The notes beneath the pieces were generated by a model, which was given only the letters and a program-made list of their open reading frames with translations, was not told where the DNA came from and ran no database searches. A stretch of DNA of 64,000 nucleotides from Paraflavitalea devenefica. Its GTDB lineage: Bacteria > Bacteroidota > Bacteroidia > Chitinophagales > Chitinophagaceae. The stretch spans positions 791,358-855,357 of the forward strand of contig NZ_JAARML010000004.1 of the NCBI RefSeq assembly GCF_011759375.1, written 5' to 3'. Made by a program: the position numbers and the translations under genes. This document shows positions 54,854 to 63,006 of this stretch, in pieces. Position 1 is the first letter of the stretch; each line of letters opens with the position of its first letter.

Positions 54854-55279
54854 GCTTTTGGTTAATAATGCTGTTCTCTCGAAAAGACACTATTCAATGC
54901 CCGTGCCAATAGTGACGTGCGGTATGTAGGAAGGGCCACTTTATCATTGACTACCAGGAGGTTGGAGGGATGTTATTTTTGCAAGTTGTTAACAAGTTGA
55001 CGATACGGGTTCCCGTAAAAAAGCCGGTTGGAGGGGGGCTATTTTTGAAGTGTCAAAAGAGGTGGGTGGCCATTTTTCTTGCCATTCAATGACATTATCA
55101 AAGAAATCGTCTCGCCTCATTAAAAAAATTTAAAGACTGGCCGGGACAAATGGCCTTTAAATCCGTTCCTATAAGTGGGGAATACCCGTATCCGGTCAAA
55201 ATGTACAGTGTTGTTGGAAGTCTGGTGTATTATTTATTATTTTATGTAGTCTCACATTTTTAACCCTTAACGACTGCTT
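54854..55279. other. Spacer with two tandem promoter-like units
   Basis: About 425 bases. Two related units, GGTTGGAGGG then TATTTTTG (TATTTTTG at 54974-54981 and 55040-55047), each contain a perfect Bacteroidota -7 box. A TTGTTAACAA palindrome and TACGGG-TT-CCCGTA lie between. The second box is 230 bases before the nuclease gene. Confidence 0.5.
54974..55047 (+). promoter_or_regulatory. Two TAnnTTTG boxes in a 66-bp direct repeat
   Basis: TATTTTTG occurs at 54974-54981 and 55040-55047, each preceded by GGTTGGAGGG. They may be tandem promoters for the nuclease gene at 55280. The -33 boxes are not clear. Confidence 0.4.
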
Positions 55280-56074
55280 ATGCTAACGCTTGCTAAGAAA
55301 AGCAGGATGCTGCTTGCTTTGAAATCCTACAAAAAACAATTTCTTAACCGCGACCTTACTGAATTAGATGAATCCGGTACCCGTTTAATGATCAACAGCT
55401 TCCTTTGTGATGTGCTGGGCTACCTCCCTATTGAAGAGATTAAGACCGAGTACATGATCAAAGGCACCTATGCAGATTATGTGATCCAGATAGGCGGTAT
55501 CCGTCATTTCCTGGTGGAGGTAAAGGCTTTGTCTTTACAGTTATCGGAAAAGCACCTGCGTCAGACCATTAATTATGGCGCTAATGAAGGTATTGAATGG
55601 GCCTTGCTGACCAATGGTAAGCATTTCGACTTTTATAAGATCCTTTTTAATAAACCGATTGAGTCCAGGAAGATATTTTCCGTAGACCTGACCGATGCTT
55701 CCACCCTGAAACATGATATTGAGCACCTGCAGTACCTGCATAAGGAAGCGATTATGAAGAAGGGCCTGAAGCAGTTATGGAATAAATGTGAAGCGCTTGA
55801 CCCGCTGAATGTGGCTGGCATTATTTATAGTAAGGAAGTGGTGGGTGTGCTGAAGAAACTCATCCGGAATAAGTATGGCGAGAAGTGCGAAGAGGCTGAT
55901 ATTATCAAGTCGCTGAACAGGATCGTCCTGGAAAAGATTGATCCAGCACTGATTAAGGTGCACCGGAGTGGTAAACCCGATCGGAAAGGTAAGAAAGTGG
56001 CAGCAGTGGTTGAGGAGCCATTGGTGGAGGTGCCGGGGGGTGTTAATAATGGACAGGAGGCAGTGCTGGAGTGA
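55280..56074 (+). CDS. HsdR_N-like PD-(D/E)xK nuclease-domain protein
   Basis: Protein of 264 residues. Residues about 25-140 match the N-terminal domain of type I restriction HsdR subunits (HSDR_N). The nuclease core shows GTYADYVIQ with Asp66, then FLVEVKAL with Glu80 and Lys82, an intact D...ExK site. An LRQTINYGANEGIEWALLTNG segment follows, as in that family. No helicase domain is present, and the C-terminal part is helical with a basic/acidic tail. It lies just before the tracrRNA and cas9, so a defence role is likely but a link to CRISPR is only positional. Confidence 0.8.
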   Translation: MLTLAKKSRMLLALKSYKKQFLNRDLTELDESGTRLMINSFLCDVLGYLPIEEIKTEYMIKGTYADYVIQIGGIRHFLVEVKALSLQLSEKHLRQTINYGANEGIEWALLTNGKHFDFYKILFNKPIESRKIFSVDLTDASTLKHDIEHLQYLHKEAIMKKGLKQLWNKCEALDPLNVAGIIYSKEVVGVLKKLIRNKYGEKCEEADIIKSLNRIVLEKIDPALIKVHRSGKPDRKGKKVAAVVEEPLVEVPGGVNNGQEAVLE

Positions 56075-56077
56075 GCA

Positions 56078-56160
56078 ATAAAAAGCCCCACGTTGTGCGC
56101 GGGGCTTAAGAAATTCTTCGGCTTATAGCCTTGTTGTGATTTGCGATACAATAATATAAT
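56078..56160 (-). ncRNA. tracrRNA of the type II-C system
   Basis: On the minus strand the anti-repeat GCAAATCACAAC (56144-56133) is perfectly complementary to the first 12 bases of the crRNA repeat. It is followed directly by AAGGCTATAAGCC (a GGCT/AGCC nexus-type hairpin), a short linker, and a terminator stem AAGCCCCGCG/CGTGGGGCTT (56107-56098 with 56092-56083) ending in a T run. This is the standard tracrRNA layout. The 5' end is not certain; the upper part of the duplex would be formed by bases up to about 56160. It is divergent from cas9. Confidence 0.85.
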
Positions 56161-56184
56161 TTAATACTTAACTCCCCAAATAAG

Positions 56185-59100
56185 ATGACAAATATTTTAG
56201 GGATAGATTTAGGAACAAACTCAATTGGTTGGGCAATAAGAGACTTAAATAGCGATACTGATGATCAAATCGTAGATTATGGTGTCATCGTTTTCAAAAA
56301 AGGAGTTGGGGAAGGAAAATCGGGAGAATTTTCTTTAGCAGCAGAAAGAAGGGTTAACAGGAGCAAACGCAGGCTATATAATGCTAAAAGATATCGTAAG
56401 TGGGCCACTTTATTGGAATTGTTAAGAAATGGAATGTGTCCTATTACTGAAGAAGAATTAAGGCTTTGGAGTATTGGCAACTGGCAGAATGGAAAAAACA
56501 AGGGAAGAATCTATCCAACTTCTCCGGATTTTACCGCTTGGCTGGCAATGGATTTTGAACGAATTGGAAAAAATATTGATCCAGATGTAAAACTTAAGCC
56601 AGCATATGCTAACACCTATATGTTACGATCAGATTTAATAGAGAATGTCAATGAATCTGATCCCTTAAGATTATATAAAATCGGGCGCTCCTTTTATCAT
56701 TTGGTTCAGCGAAGAGGATTTAAAACCAGTAGGAAAAGTGGGACCACTTCTTATGCCAATAATGAGTTGTTTAAGAAATTCAAAGAAACATATCCTGATA
56801 AGTCTGATTGGAAACCATCTCAAATCTATTTATATATTCAATCAGGAAAAGATCCCGATCCCGAATTAAGAAAGAACAGGATCCGGAACAATGCAGTTAT
56901 TCAAAGAGGTCTAAATGAAGATGAGTTCTTTAGCATTTGCAAAAAACAAAATATCGGTCAGGACTTAGCCAACAAAATACATAAAGCAATTTATTTTGTA
57001 CGGCCATTACGTTCTCAAAAAGGATTGGTGGGCAAATGTACCCTGGAGAAAGATAAAACTCGGATTCCCCTAAGCCATCCTGCTTTTGAGGAGTTCAGAG
57101 CATTGGCTTTCATCAATAACCTGCATTGGCGGGAAGCACATACAAGAAAACACTTTGAGCCTATTCCCATTAGCGTAAAGAAACAAATTTTAGAGCAACT
57201 ATTCTTTAGAAGATTGGAGAAAGGCAAGAATAAAGGTAAGGTAAGCGAAAGTGGCACTTTATCTTTTGATGACATTATTAACGCTTTTTCGGGAAATGGC
57301 AAATGGGAATTTAATTTTAAAAATAAGCCTATTATCTCAACCTGTCCTTTTATTGCGGGTCTGATGAATCTATTCGACAACGAATGGAAAACCAAGTTCA
57401 TTACAGATGAAGACAGGTTCGGCATTGATTGGAGCGGTTTGTCATTGGCTTATAATCTAAAATATAATGGTGAAATTGTAAAAGAAAGAAAGTTAAACTA
57501 TGAGGGAATATGGCACCTGCTTTATGACTTCATACAAACAAAAGATGATGAAAAAGGGTTAGCCGATTTCTGCAAAGGGGTTCTAGGCTGGGACGAAGAA
57601 AGATCAAGTAATTTTATTGAAATAACTGTTGAACAAGGCTATAGCTCCCTTAGTAAGAACTCGATTGATAAAATAATTCCGTTCCTACAACAGGGTTTTA
57701 TTTACTCAGAAGCAGTATCATTTGCCAATCTCTCAAAAGTATTGGGTAAAGAATTCTTTCAGGCCAACCAAACAGATATTACATCAAAGGTTGCAGCGAC
57801 AATTAAAAAGGCAGATACCATTAAAGAAAAATTGAATATTGTAAACAGTTTAATACAGGAATACTTCGCAGATAATAATTCAACCAGAGCAAAAGGCGTA
57901 GATGATCACATAAAGGAAATGGCTTATGAGGAAGTAGAGAAAAAATTAAGTAACTATTTTGGTAAAAGTAACTGGAATGATAAAACAGAGGATGAAAAGA
58001 AAGAATATTTTGATTTCATTTTGAATAAATATTTAACCTTCCTCGATGGAAATCAAATAAAAGACGAAAAGGCCTCAGCCGGAATAAATAAGAATCCCGA
58101 AATTGATTATTACAAAATCCCACGTTTAGATGAAGCTATCAAACAAGTACTCCGGGAAAAGTTTAATGCAACTGAAATTGGGTTAAAAAAAATGTACCAT
58201 CCATCTGACATTGATATCTATCCAAAAGCAAAGGGTAACCGTTTAGGGGATCCCAATCCTCCAAGTAAGGGTTGGAAAAATCCAATGGCAATGCGTACGA
58301 TGTATGAATTACGCAAACTCGTTAATTATCTTTTAGAAGCGGGCAAGATAAGTAGTGAAACAAAGATTGTAATAGAAATGTCGCGGGAACTAAATGATGC
58401 AAACAAGCGCTGGGCAATACAAACCCATCAACGATACAGAGAAGAAGAAAACAAAGAATTTGCTAAAGCGATTATTGGAGTAGCCAAAGACAAGTATCCT
58501 AATCTGAATGAAAATGATGCAACTAATATTGATAAAGTAAGGTTATGGTGGGAACAGTTGGACAATGGCGAGGAAGTTTATAAAACGATTAAAACACTAA
58601 AGGAGGATGTAGAAAAATATCGTCTTTGGAAAGAACAAGGTTGTCAATGTCTTTATACTGGAAAGATCATAAGGTTAACAGATCTGTTTGATGGAACTTC
58701 GTATGATTTTGAACATACTTTACCTTTGAGCCAATCATTCGATAATTCTTTAGCAAACCTCACAATATGCGATGCCGAATATAATAGGAAGGTAAAGAAA
58801 AATAGGATGCCCACTCAATTACCCAACTATGAAGTTGATAGCAACGGATATAAAGCAATTGCACCCATGATTGAAAGCTGGATCAAAAAAGTGGACTCAC
58901 TTAAGGAAAGAATTGAGAAAAATAAATCCGATACAAAAAAAGCGATAAGGGCAGGCAATATCGAATATAAAAACGATTTGGTTAAAAAAAGACATTTATT
59001 ACAATTTGATCATGACTATTGGGATAAGAAAGTAAAAACATTCACCCTAACGGAAATGCCAAATTGGTGGAAGAACAGCCAATTAGTAGATACTCAAATC

Positions 59101-60426
59101 ATTTCAAAATATGCAAGGGCCTATTTAAAGAGTTTGTTTTATAAAGTAGAGGTACAAAAAGGAATCATCACCGCAGAATTTAGAAAAATATACGGTATCA
59201 TGGGTGAAGAAAAGAAGGACAGAAGCAAACATAGCCACCATGCAAAAGACGCTGCCGTACTTACGTTAATACCCGGTTCTGCCAAAAAAGAAGATATTTT
59301 AAAAAGATATTATTCAGCAATTGAAAAAAGAGTACAATATCAAGAAAAGCCATATCCAAATTATGAGATGAGCCATGTGCAAAAAATAGAACAAGCTATT
59401 TTGATTAATCATGTTACAAAAGACCAGGCACTCACAAAAACCATAAAGAATGTCAGGCAAAGAGGAAAAATAATTCTTACGAAAGACAAAAATGGTAAAA
59501 AAATAACGATGGTTGCCCAGGGGGATAGCATAAGAGGTCAGCTACACGAAGAAACATTTCTCGGCGCTATTAAGGTCCCTGAAAGAAACAAGGACGGTTT
59601 TGCTCTTAAAGAAAATGGGCATTATTTGTTAAAACAAAAAAATGATCAGGATGAAATTTGGATAGTGGCCAGGAAAGCTATTGAAAAAATAAATATTGAA
59701 AAAGATATAATTGTAGATGAGCTCTTACAAAAATATATAAAAAAGCAAATCGAAAACGGAATAAGGATAAATGAAATTACGGATTTTAACAACAAAATAA
59801 TTAGGCATATCCGATGCCGGGTCAAGGTTGGAGTAGGTTTTATGTCAAAAGAAAAAGCTATTGAACTAAAAAAGCATTCGCATCCTTCAAAGCATCTGCA
59901 TAAACAGTCAATACTTGCAAAAAATGATTCAAATTACCTATATCTAGTTTACGAGTTACAAAAAGGCAATAAACTGATGCGTGCAGACAGAATTATCAAT
60001 TTATTCGAGATAGCTTCGCTTAAGTCATTTGTTAATTTAAACTCCCACCTCGACATTTATAAAGAGAAAGAATTTAATATACTCCTGAAAGGCAAAGATG
60101 AACTTACATTAAAATACATTATACGAGTTGGAGACAGGATAATTTTTTTTAACGAAACTAAAAATGAATTAAAAGATTTATCGACTATTGAAATTAATTC
60201 CAGAATATTTAAGGTTAATAAATTCAATGAGCAAGGTACCGCTTACCTATATGTGCAGAATCATTTGGAAGCCAGGCCAGATAGCGAATTAGAGGAGGAG
60301 GAAGTAATTTTTAACATGACTAAATACCAATCAAGACTAAAACTTAAGGTAAACAAACTTAATTGTGTTGTGGAAAACTATGACTTTAAAATAAAAGGAG
60401 ATGGTAAAATAGAATGGCTTTTTTAA
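56185..60426 (+). CDS. cas9: Cas9 endonuclease, type II-C
   Basis: RNA-guided double-strand DNA nuclease of 1413 residues, in the large size class seen in Bacteroidota. RuvC-I: ILGIDLGTNSIGWAI with Asp8. Arg-rich bridge helix: AAERRVNRSKRRLYNAKRYR. RuvC-II: IVIEMSREL with Glu731. HNH: YDFEHTLPLSQSFDNS with His844 and Asn867 (Glu843 in place of the more usual Asp). RuvC-III: HSHHAKDAAV with His1019 and Asp1022. All catalytic residues are present. The region after about 1100 is the PAM-interacting part. The gene is much more AT-rich than its neighbours. cas1 follows after 88 bases. Confidence 0.98.
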   Translation: MTNILGIDLGTNSIGWAIRDLNSDTDDQIVDYGVIVFKKGVGEGKSGEFSLAAERRVNRSKRRLYNAKRYRKWATLLELLRNGMCPITEEELRLWSIGNWQNGKNKGRIYPTSPDFTAWLAMDFERIGKNIDPDVKLKPAYANTYMLRSDLIENVNESDPLRLYKIGRSFYHLVQRRGFKTSRKSGTTSYANNELFKKFKETYPDKSDWKPSQIYLYIQSGKDPDPELRKNRIRNNAVIQRGLNEDEFFSICKKQNIGQDLANKIHKAIYFVRPLRSQKGLVGKCTLEKDKTRIPLSHPAFEEFRALAFINNLHWREAHTRKHFEPIPISVKKQILEQLFFRRLEKGKNKGKVSESGTLSFDDIINAFSGNGKWEFNFKNKPIISTCPFIAGLMNLFDNEWKTKFITDEDRFGIDWSGLSLAYNLKYNGEIVKERKLNYEGIWHLLYDFIQTKDDEKGLADFCKGVLGWDEERSSNFIEITVEQGYSSLSKNSIDKIIPFLQQGFIYSEAVSFANLSKVLGKEFFQANQTDITSKVAATIKKADTIKEKLNIVNSLIQEYFADNNSTRAKGVDDHIKEMAYEEVEKKLSNYFGKSNWNDKTEDEKKEYFDFILNKYLTFLDGNQIKDEKASAGINKNPEIDYYKIPRLDEAIKQVLREKFNATEIGLKKMYHPSDIDIYPKAKGNRLGDPNPPSKGWKNPMAMRTMYELRKLVNYLLEAGKISSETKIVIEMSRELNDANKRWAIQTHQRYREEENKEFAKAIIGVAKDKYPNLNENDATNIDKVRLWWEQLDNGEEVYKTIKTLKEDVEKYRLWKEQGCQCLYTGKIIRLTDLFDGTSYDFEHTLPLSQSFDNSLANLTICDAEYNRKVKKNRMPTQLPNYEVDSNGYKAIAPMIESWIKKVDSLKERIEKNKSDTKKAIRAGNIEYKNDLVKKRHLLQFDHDYWDKKVKTFTLTEMPNWWKNSQLVDTQIISKYARAYLKSLFYKVEVQKGIITAEFRKIYGIMGEEKKDRSKHSHHAKDAAVLTLIPGSAKKEDILKRYYSAIEKRVQYQEKPYPNYEMSHVQKIEQAILINHVTKDQALTKTIKNVRQRGKIILTKDKNGKKITMVAQGDSIRGQLHEETFLGAIKVPERNKDGFALKENGHYLLKQKNDQDEIWIVARKAIEKINIEKDIIVDELLQKYIKKQIENGIRINEITDFNNKIIRHIRCRVKVGVGFMSKEKAIELKKHSHPSKHLHKQSILAKNDSNYLYLVYELQKGNKLMRADRIINLFEIASLKSFVNLNSHLDIYKEKEFNILLKGKDELTLKYIIRVGDRIIFFNETKNELKDLSTIEINSRIFKVNKFNEQGTAYLYVQNHLEARPDSELEEEEVIFNMTKYQSRLKLKVNKLNCVVENYDFKIKGDGKIEWLF

Positions 60427-60514
60427 AATCAATCTTTGCCGCATCCTTTTTAAATAAAGAGTTACACAATAAATCGCAGACCTTTTTGTTTATATATGTT
60501 CTAAACCAATACCC

Positions 60515-61411
60515 ATGATAAAGCGAACGCTTTATTTCGGTAATCCTGCATACCTCAAAACAGCCAATGAACAGTTGGTAATTGAGATGCACGATAGCGG
60601 AGAGACCAAAGCAGCGCCTATAGAAGATATTGGTATTTTGATACTTGACCACCAACAGATAACCATTACCCAAGCATTACTAGCCAAACTATTAGCCAAC
60701 AATACAGCCGTTATTACCTGCGACCATACCCACCACCCTACCGGCTTGATGCTGAACCTCGACGGCAATACTTTGCAAAGCCAGCATTTCCAGGCACAAC
60801 TGGAAGCATCTGCCCCTCTTAAAAAACAGCTTTGGCAACAAACCGTGGCTGCCAAAATACAGAACCAGGCAGCTATACTGGCTATACAAAGAGAAGAAAA
60901 TAAGCTGCTGCTAAACTATGCTGCCAACGTAAAAAGTGGTGACAGTGAAAACCATGAAGCCCAAGCAGCCGCCTATTACTGGAAACGGATCTTCCCGGAC
61001 TTCCTAGAATTCAGGCGGGAACGGCATGGTCCGCCGCCCAATAACCTGCTGAATTATGGTTATGCCATTCTCCGGGCGTTGGTAGCTCGTAACCTTGTTG
61101 CATCCGGTTTATTGCCCACTTTCGGCATCCATCACCGTAATCAATATAACGCTTATTGCCTGGCCGATGATATTATGGAACCTTACCGGCCCTATGTAGA
61201 TAAGGTAGTATGCCATATTATCCGCGGCAATGGCCGGTTCCTGGAAATGACGCCCACGATGAAAAAGGATCTCTTAGCCATTCCGGCCATGGATGTGATC
61301 ATTGATGAACAGAAAAGTCCGCTCATGAATGCCGTACAACGCACTACGGCCAGCCTGGTGAAATGTTTTGAAGGAAAAGCACGCAAGCTATTGTATCCTG
61401 TATTACAATGA
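60515..61411 (+). CDS. cas1: Cas1 integrase, type II
   Basis: Integrates new spacers as part of the Cas1-Cas2 complex; 298 residues. N-terminal beta domain (MIKRTLYFGNPAYLKTANEQL). Metal-binding catalytic residues are Glu148 (NHEAQAAAYYWKRIF), His206 or 207 (GIHHRNQYNAY) and Glu222 (DDIMEPYRPYVD). The stop overlaps the next ATG by 4 bases (ATGA). Base composition matches the chromosome, unlike cas9. Confidence 0.97.
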   Translation: MIKRTLYFGNPAYLKTANEQLVIEMHDSGETKAAPIEDIGILILDHQQITITQALLAKLLANNTAVITCDHTHHPTGLMLNLDGNTLQSQHFQAQLEASAPLKKQLWQQTVAAKIQNQAAILAIQREENKLLLNYAANVKSGDSENHEAQAAAYYWKRIFPDFLEFRRERHGPPPNNLLNYGYAILRALVARNLVASGLLPTFGIHHRNQYNAYCLADDIMEPYRPYVDKVVCHIIRGNGRFLEMTPTMKKDLLAIPAMDVIIDEQKSPLMNAVQRTTASLVKCFEGKARKLLYPVLQ

Positions 61412-61788
61412 ATATACGCTTCTTACGCTCACCCATAGGAGGAGCGGGAGGAGGCTTTGAACGCCTAAATGCCTACCGCATCATGTGGGTTTTAGTATTT
61501 TTCGACCTGCCTACCGACACCAAGAAAGACAGGAAGAACTATGCCCTGTTCCGTAAAAAGATACAGGCCGATGGCTTCCAGATGTTCCAGTTCAGCATAT
61601 ACCTGCGGCACTGCAGCAGCAGGGAAAACGCCGACGTGCATATCAAACGGGTAAAAAGCATCCTTCCGCCCAAAGGGCATGTAGGCATTATGTGTGTGAC
61701 CGACAAGCAATTCGGCATGATGGAAATATTCCGGGGGCATGAATTGGTACAAAACCCGGACACAGTACAGCAGTTGGAGCTATTCTGA
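61408..61788 (+). CDS. cas2: Cas2, type II
   Basis: Structural partner of Cas1 in spacer acquisition; 126 residues from the overlapping ATG at 61408, or 101 from the ATG at 61483. The core is MWVLVFFDLPTDTKKDRKNY, FQMFQFSIYLRHCSSRENAD and a C-terminal VQQLELF. FERLNAYRIM before the core is usual for Bacteroidota Cas2, so translation probably begins upstream of 61483. The extra SPIGGAGGG segment is encoded by a G/A-rich string like the palindromic element at 48333. No csn2 or cas4 follows, which makes the system type II-C. Confidence 0.95.
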   Translation: MNIRFLRSPIGGAGGGFERLNAYRIMWVLVFFDLPTDTKKDRKNYALFRKKIQADGFQMFQFSIYLRHCSSRENADVHIKRVKSILPPKGHVGIMCVTDKQFGMMEIFRGHELVQNPDTVQQLELF

Positions 61789-62210
61789 AATAACAAGACA
61801 TCAAAAACAGCAGCCGTACTTTATCGGGGGATCACCCGTACATGAGCCGGGGATAAGCCGGGGATCAACCGTATTAAAGGCGCACTTTCATAAAAATGCT
61901 TTACACATAAAATGTCCGCCCTCAATAATCTATTGTAAATCAAACGGACAACCGGCTGAAGCCGACCATCCCACCCACCAAAATCACTCCAACCCTTAGT
62001 GCTGGCGCGACCTGTCCTGTTCCGCGAGAAGCATGCAGTTCAGGCAATGTGCGAGAGCGTGCTTGTGCCTTTCCCTTCAATCCCAAAAATCCAATAAATC
62101 CCGGTCCAGACAAATTAGACCTGTCATTACCTGTCATTTCCTGACATTTCGGTCATGCTTATACTGTTTACAGTATAAGCCTCCCTAACTTTACCGGTAA
62201 ATCTGATAAC
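61789..62210. other. Spacer between cas2 and the MAKQ-family gene
   Basis: About 420 bases. A tandem GCCGGGGAT motif lies near 61848-61866. From 62121 three or four 10-bp direct repeats and a 10-bp inverted repeat precede the next gene. No csn2 or cas4 and no second anti-repeat was found. Confidence 0.55.
62121..62180. promoter_or_regulatory. Operator-like array: tandem 10-mers then a palindrome
   Basis: CTGTCATTAC, CTGTCATTTC, CTGACATTTC and the weaker GGTCATGCTT follow one another exactly every 10 bases (62121-62160). A perfect inverted repeat, GCTTATACTG-TTTA-CAGTATAAGC (62157-62180), overlaps the last unit. The array ends 30 bases before the MAKQ gene. A TAACTTTA sequence at 62186-62193 could be the -7 box. 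Confidence 0.6.
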
Positions 62211-62861
62211 ATGGCAAAGCAAGTCGGACCCATATTCCTCGAATGCACCTGGGACGACCTTACCTTCTACAAAATGGATGGGAAATATTATGCCCGTAAA
62301 AAGAGCCGCCTCACCCGCGAAAAGGTGCTGAAACATCCCCGTTTTGCGAAGACCAGGCATTATGCTACCCTGTTGGCCTGCGCCTCAAAAATTGCTTCTT
62401 CCATTTACAAAGACCTGCCCCTTCACTGGCGGCAGTTCTGGATGTTCCGCGGTTTTACCGGTGAAGCGCTCACCATGCTACATGAATGCTTCACAGCCCA
62501 GGACGCCTATGATTACCTGTGGGAGACTTATGTTGAGTACTGGGTCCTTTATCAACAGAAAACTGGCATTCAGCTAAGAACCGGCAGGAAGGACAAACCA
62601 TTCAGGCGCGGGAAAACCTACAAAACCCGTTTAAAACACCTCACCGAGAACTCAAAATGCCGGCGCTACCTGAAAATACTGGGCAAAAACCACTGGAAGA
62701 GCAGCTACGACCATACAGCCGACCGACTGCAGCAGGAAAGAAAACGCCTCGCCCGCCAGGCGCACCTGGAATGGATTGAAGAACAAAGGCTCAAAGGACG
62801 ATGGAAAGAACAAGAGGAACGATGGCGCATCATGCAGGCATCCAATAAGTTAGTAGCCTGA
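62211..62861 (+). CDS. MAKQ-family hypothetical protein, copy 2, inside the CRISPR locus
   Basis: Protein of 216 residues. The N-terminal 115 (MAKQVGPIFLECT, LTFYKMDGKYYARKKSRLT, WRQFWMFRGFTGEALTML, YVEYWVLY) pair with the protein at 49764-50576. The C-terminus differs: rich in Arg/Lys with an LERKRLARQAH-type helix (observed: RLQQERKRLARQAHLEWIEEQ). No signal peptide, no Cas family. It lies between cas2 and the array on the same strand as the cas genes. It could be a nucleic-acid-binding protein, or a hitchhiker unrelated to CRISPR. Confidence 0.75.
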   Translation: MAKQVGPIFLECTWDDLTFYKMDGKYYARKKSRLTREKVLKHPRFAKTRHYATLLACASKIASSIYKDLPLHWRQFWMFRGFTGEALTMLHECFTAQDAYDYLWETYVEYWVLYQQKTGIQLRTGRKDKPFRRGKTYKTRLKHLTENSKCRRYLKILGKNHWKSSYDHTADRLQQERKRLARQAHLEWIEEQRLKGRWKEQEERWRIMQASNKLVA

Positions 62862-62972
62862 TAGACAAAAATCTCCGGAATCCGCTCCGGAATGCCGCGG
62901 CAGCCAAAAGCGGGATAATAGAATTCAAAAAATACCCGGCCAAACGGGATTTTCAATCCTATAAAACGGCTC

Positions 62973-62983
62973 AAAATCACAAC
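62973..62983. repeat. Degenerate CRISPR repeat remnant
   Basis: AAAATCACAAC matches the last 11 bases of the repeat except one. It lies 23 bases before the first full repeat, 7 bases closer than a normal spacer would allow. It looks like the worn distal end of the array and supports the right-hand side as the leader end. Confidence 0.4.
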
Positions 62984-63006
62984 AGGACTGGGTTTTAGCC
63001 AATCCT

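Noticed and set aside
56185..60426. Inactive or nickase-type Cas9
   Set aside because: Asp8, Glu731, His844, Asn867, His1019 and Asp1022 are all present; Glu for Asp before the HNH His is seen in other type II-C proteins.
62862..63006. CRISPR leader on the left side of the array
   Set aside because: The anti-repeat pairing puts transcription from right to left, and a degenerate repeat lies on the left, as expected for the distal end.
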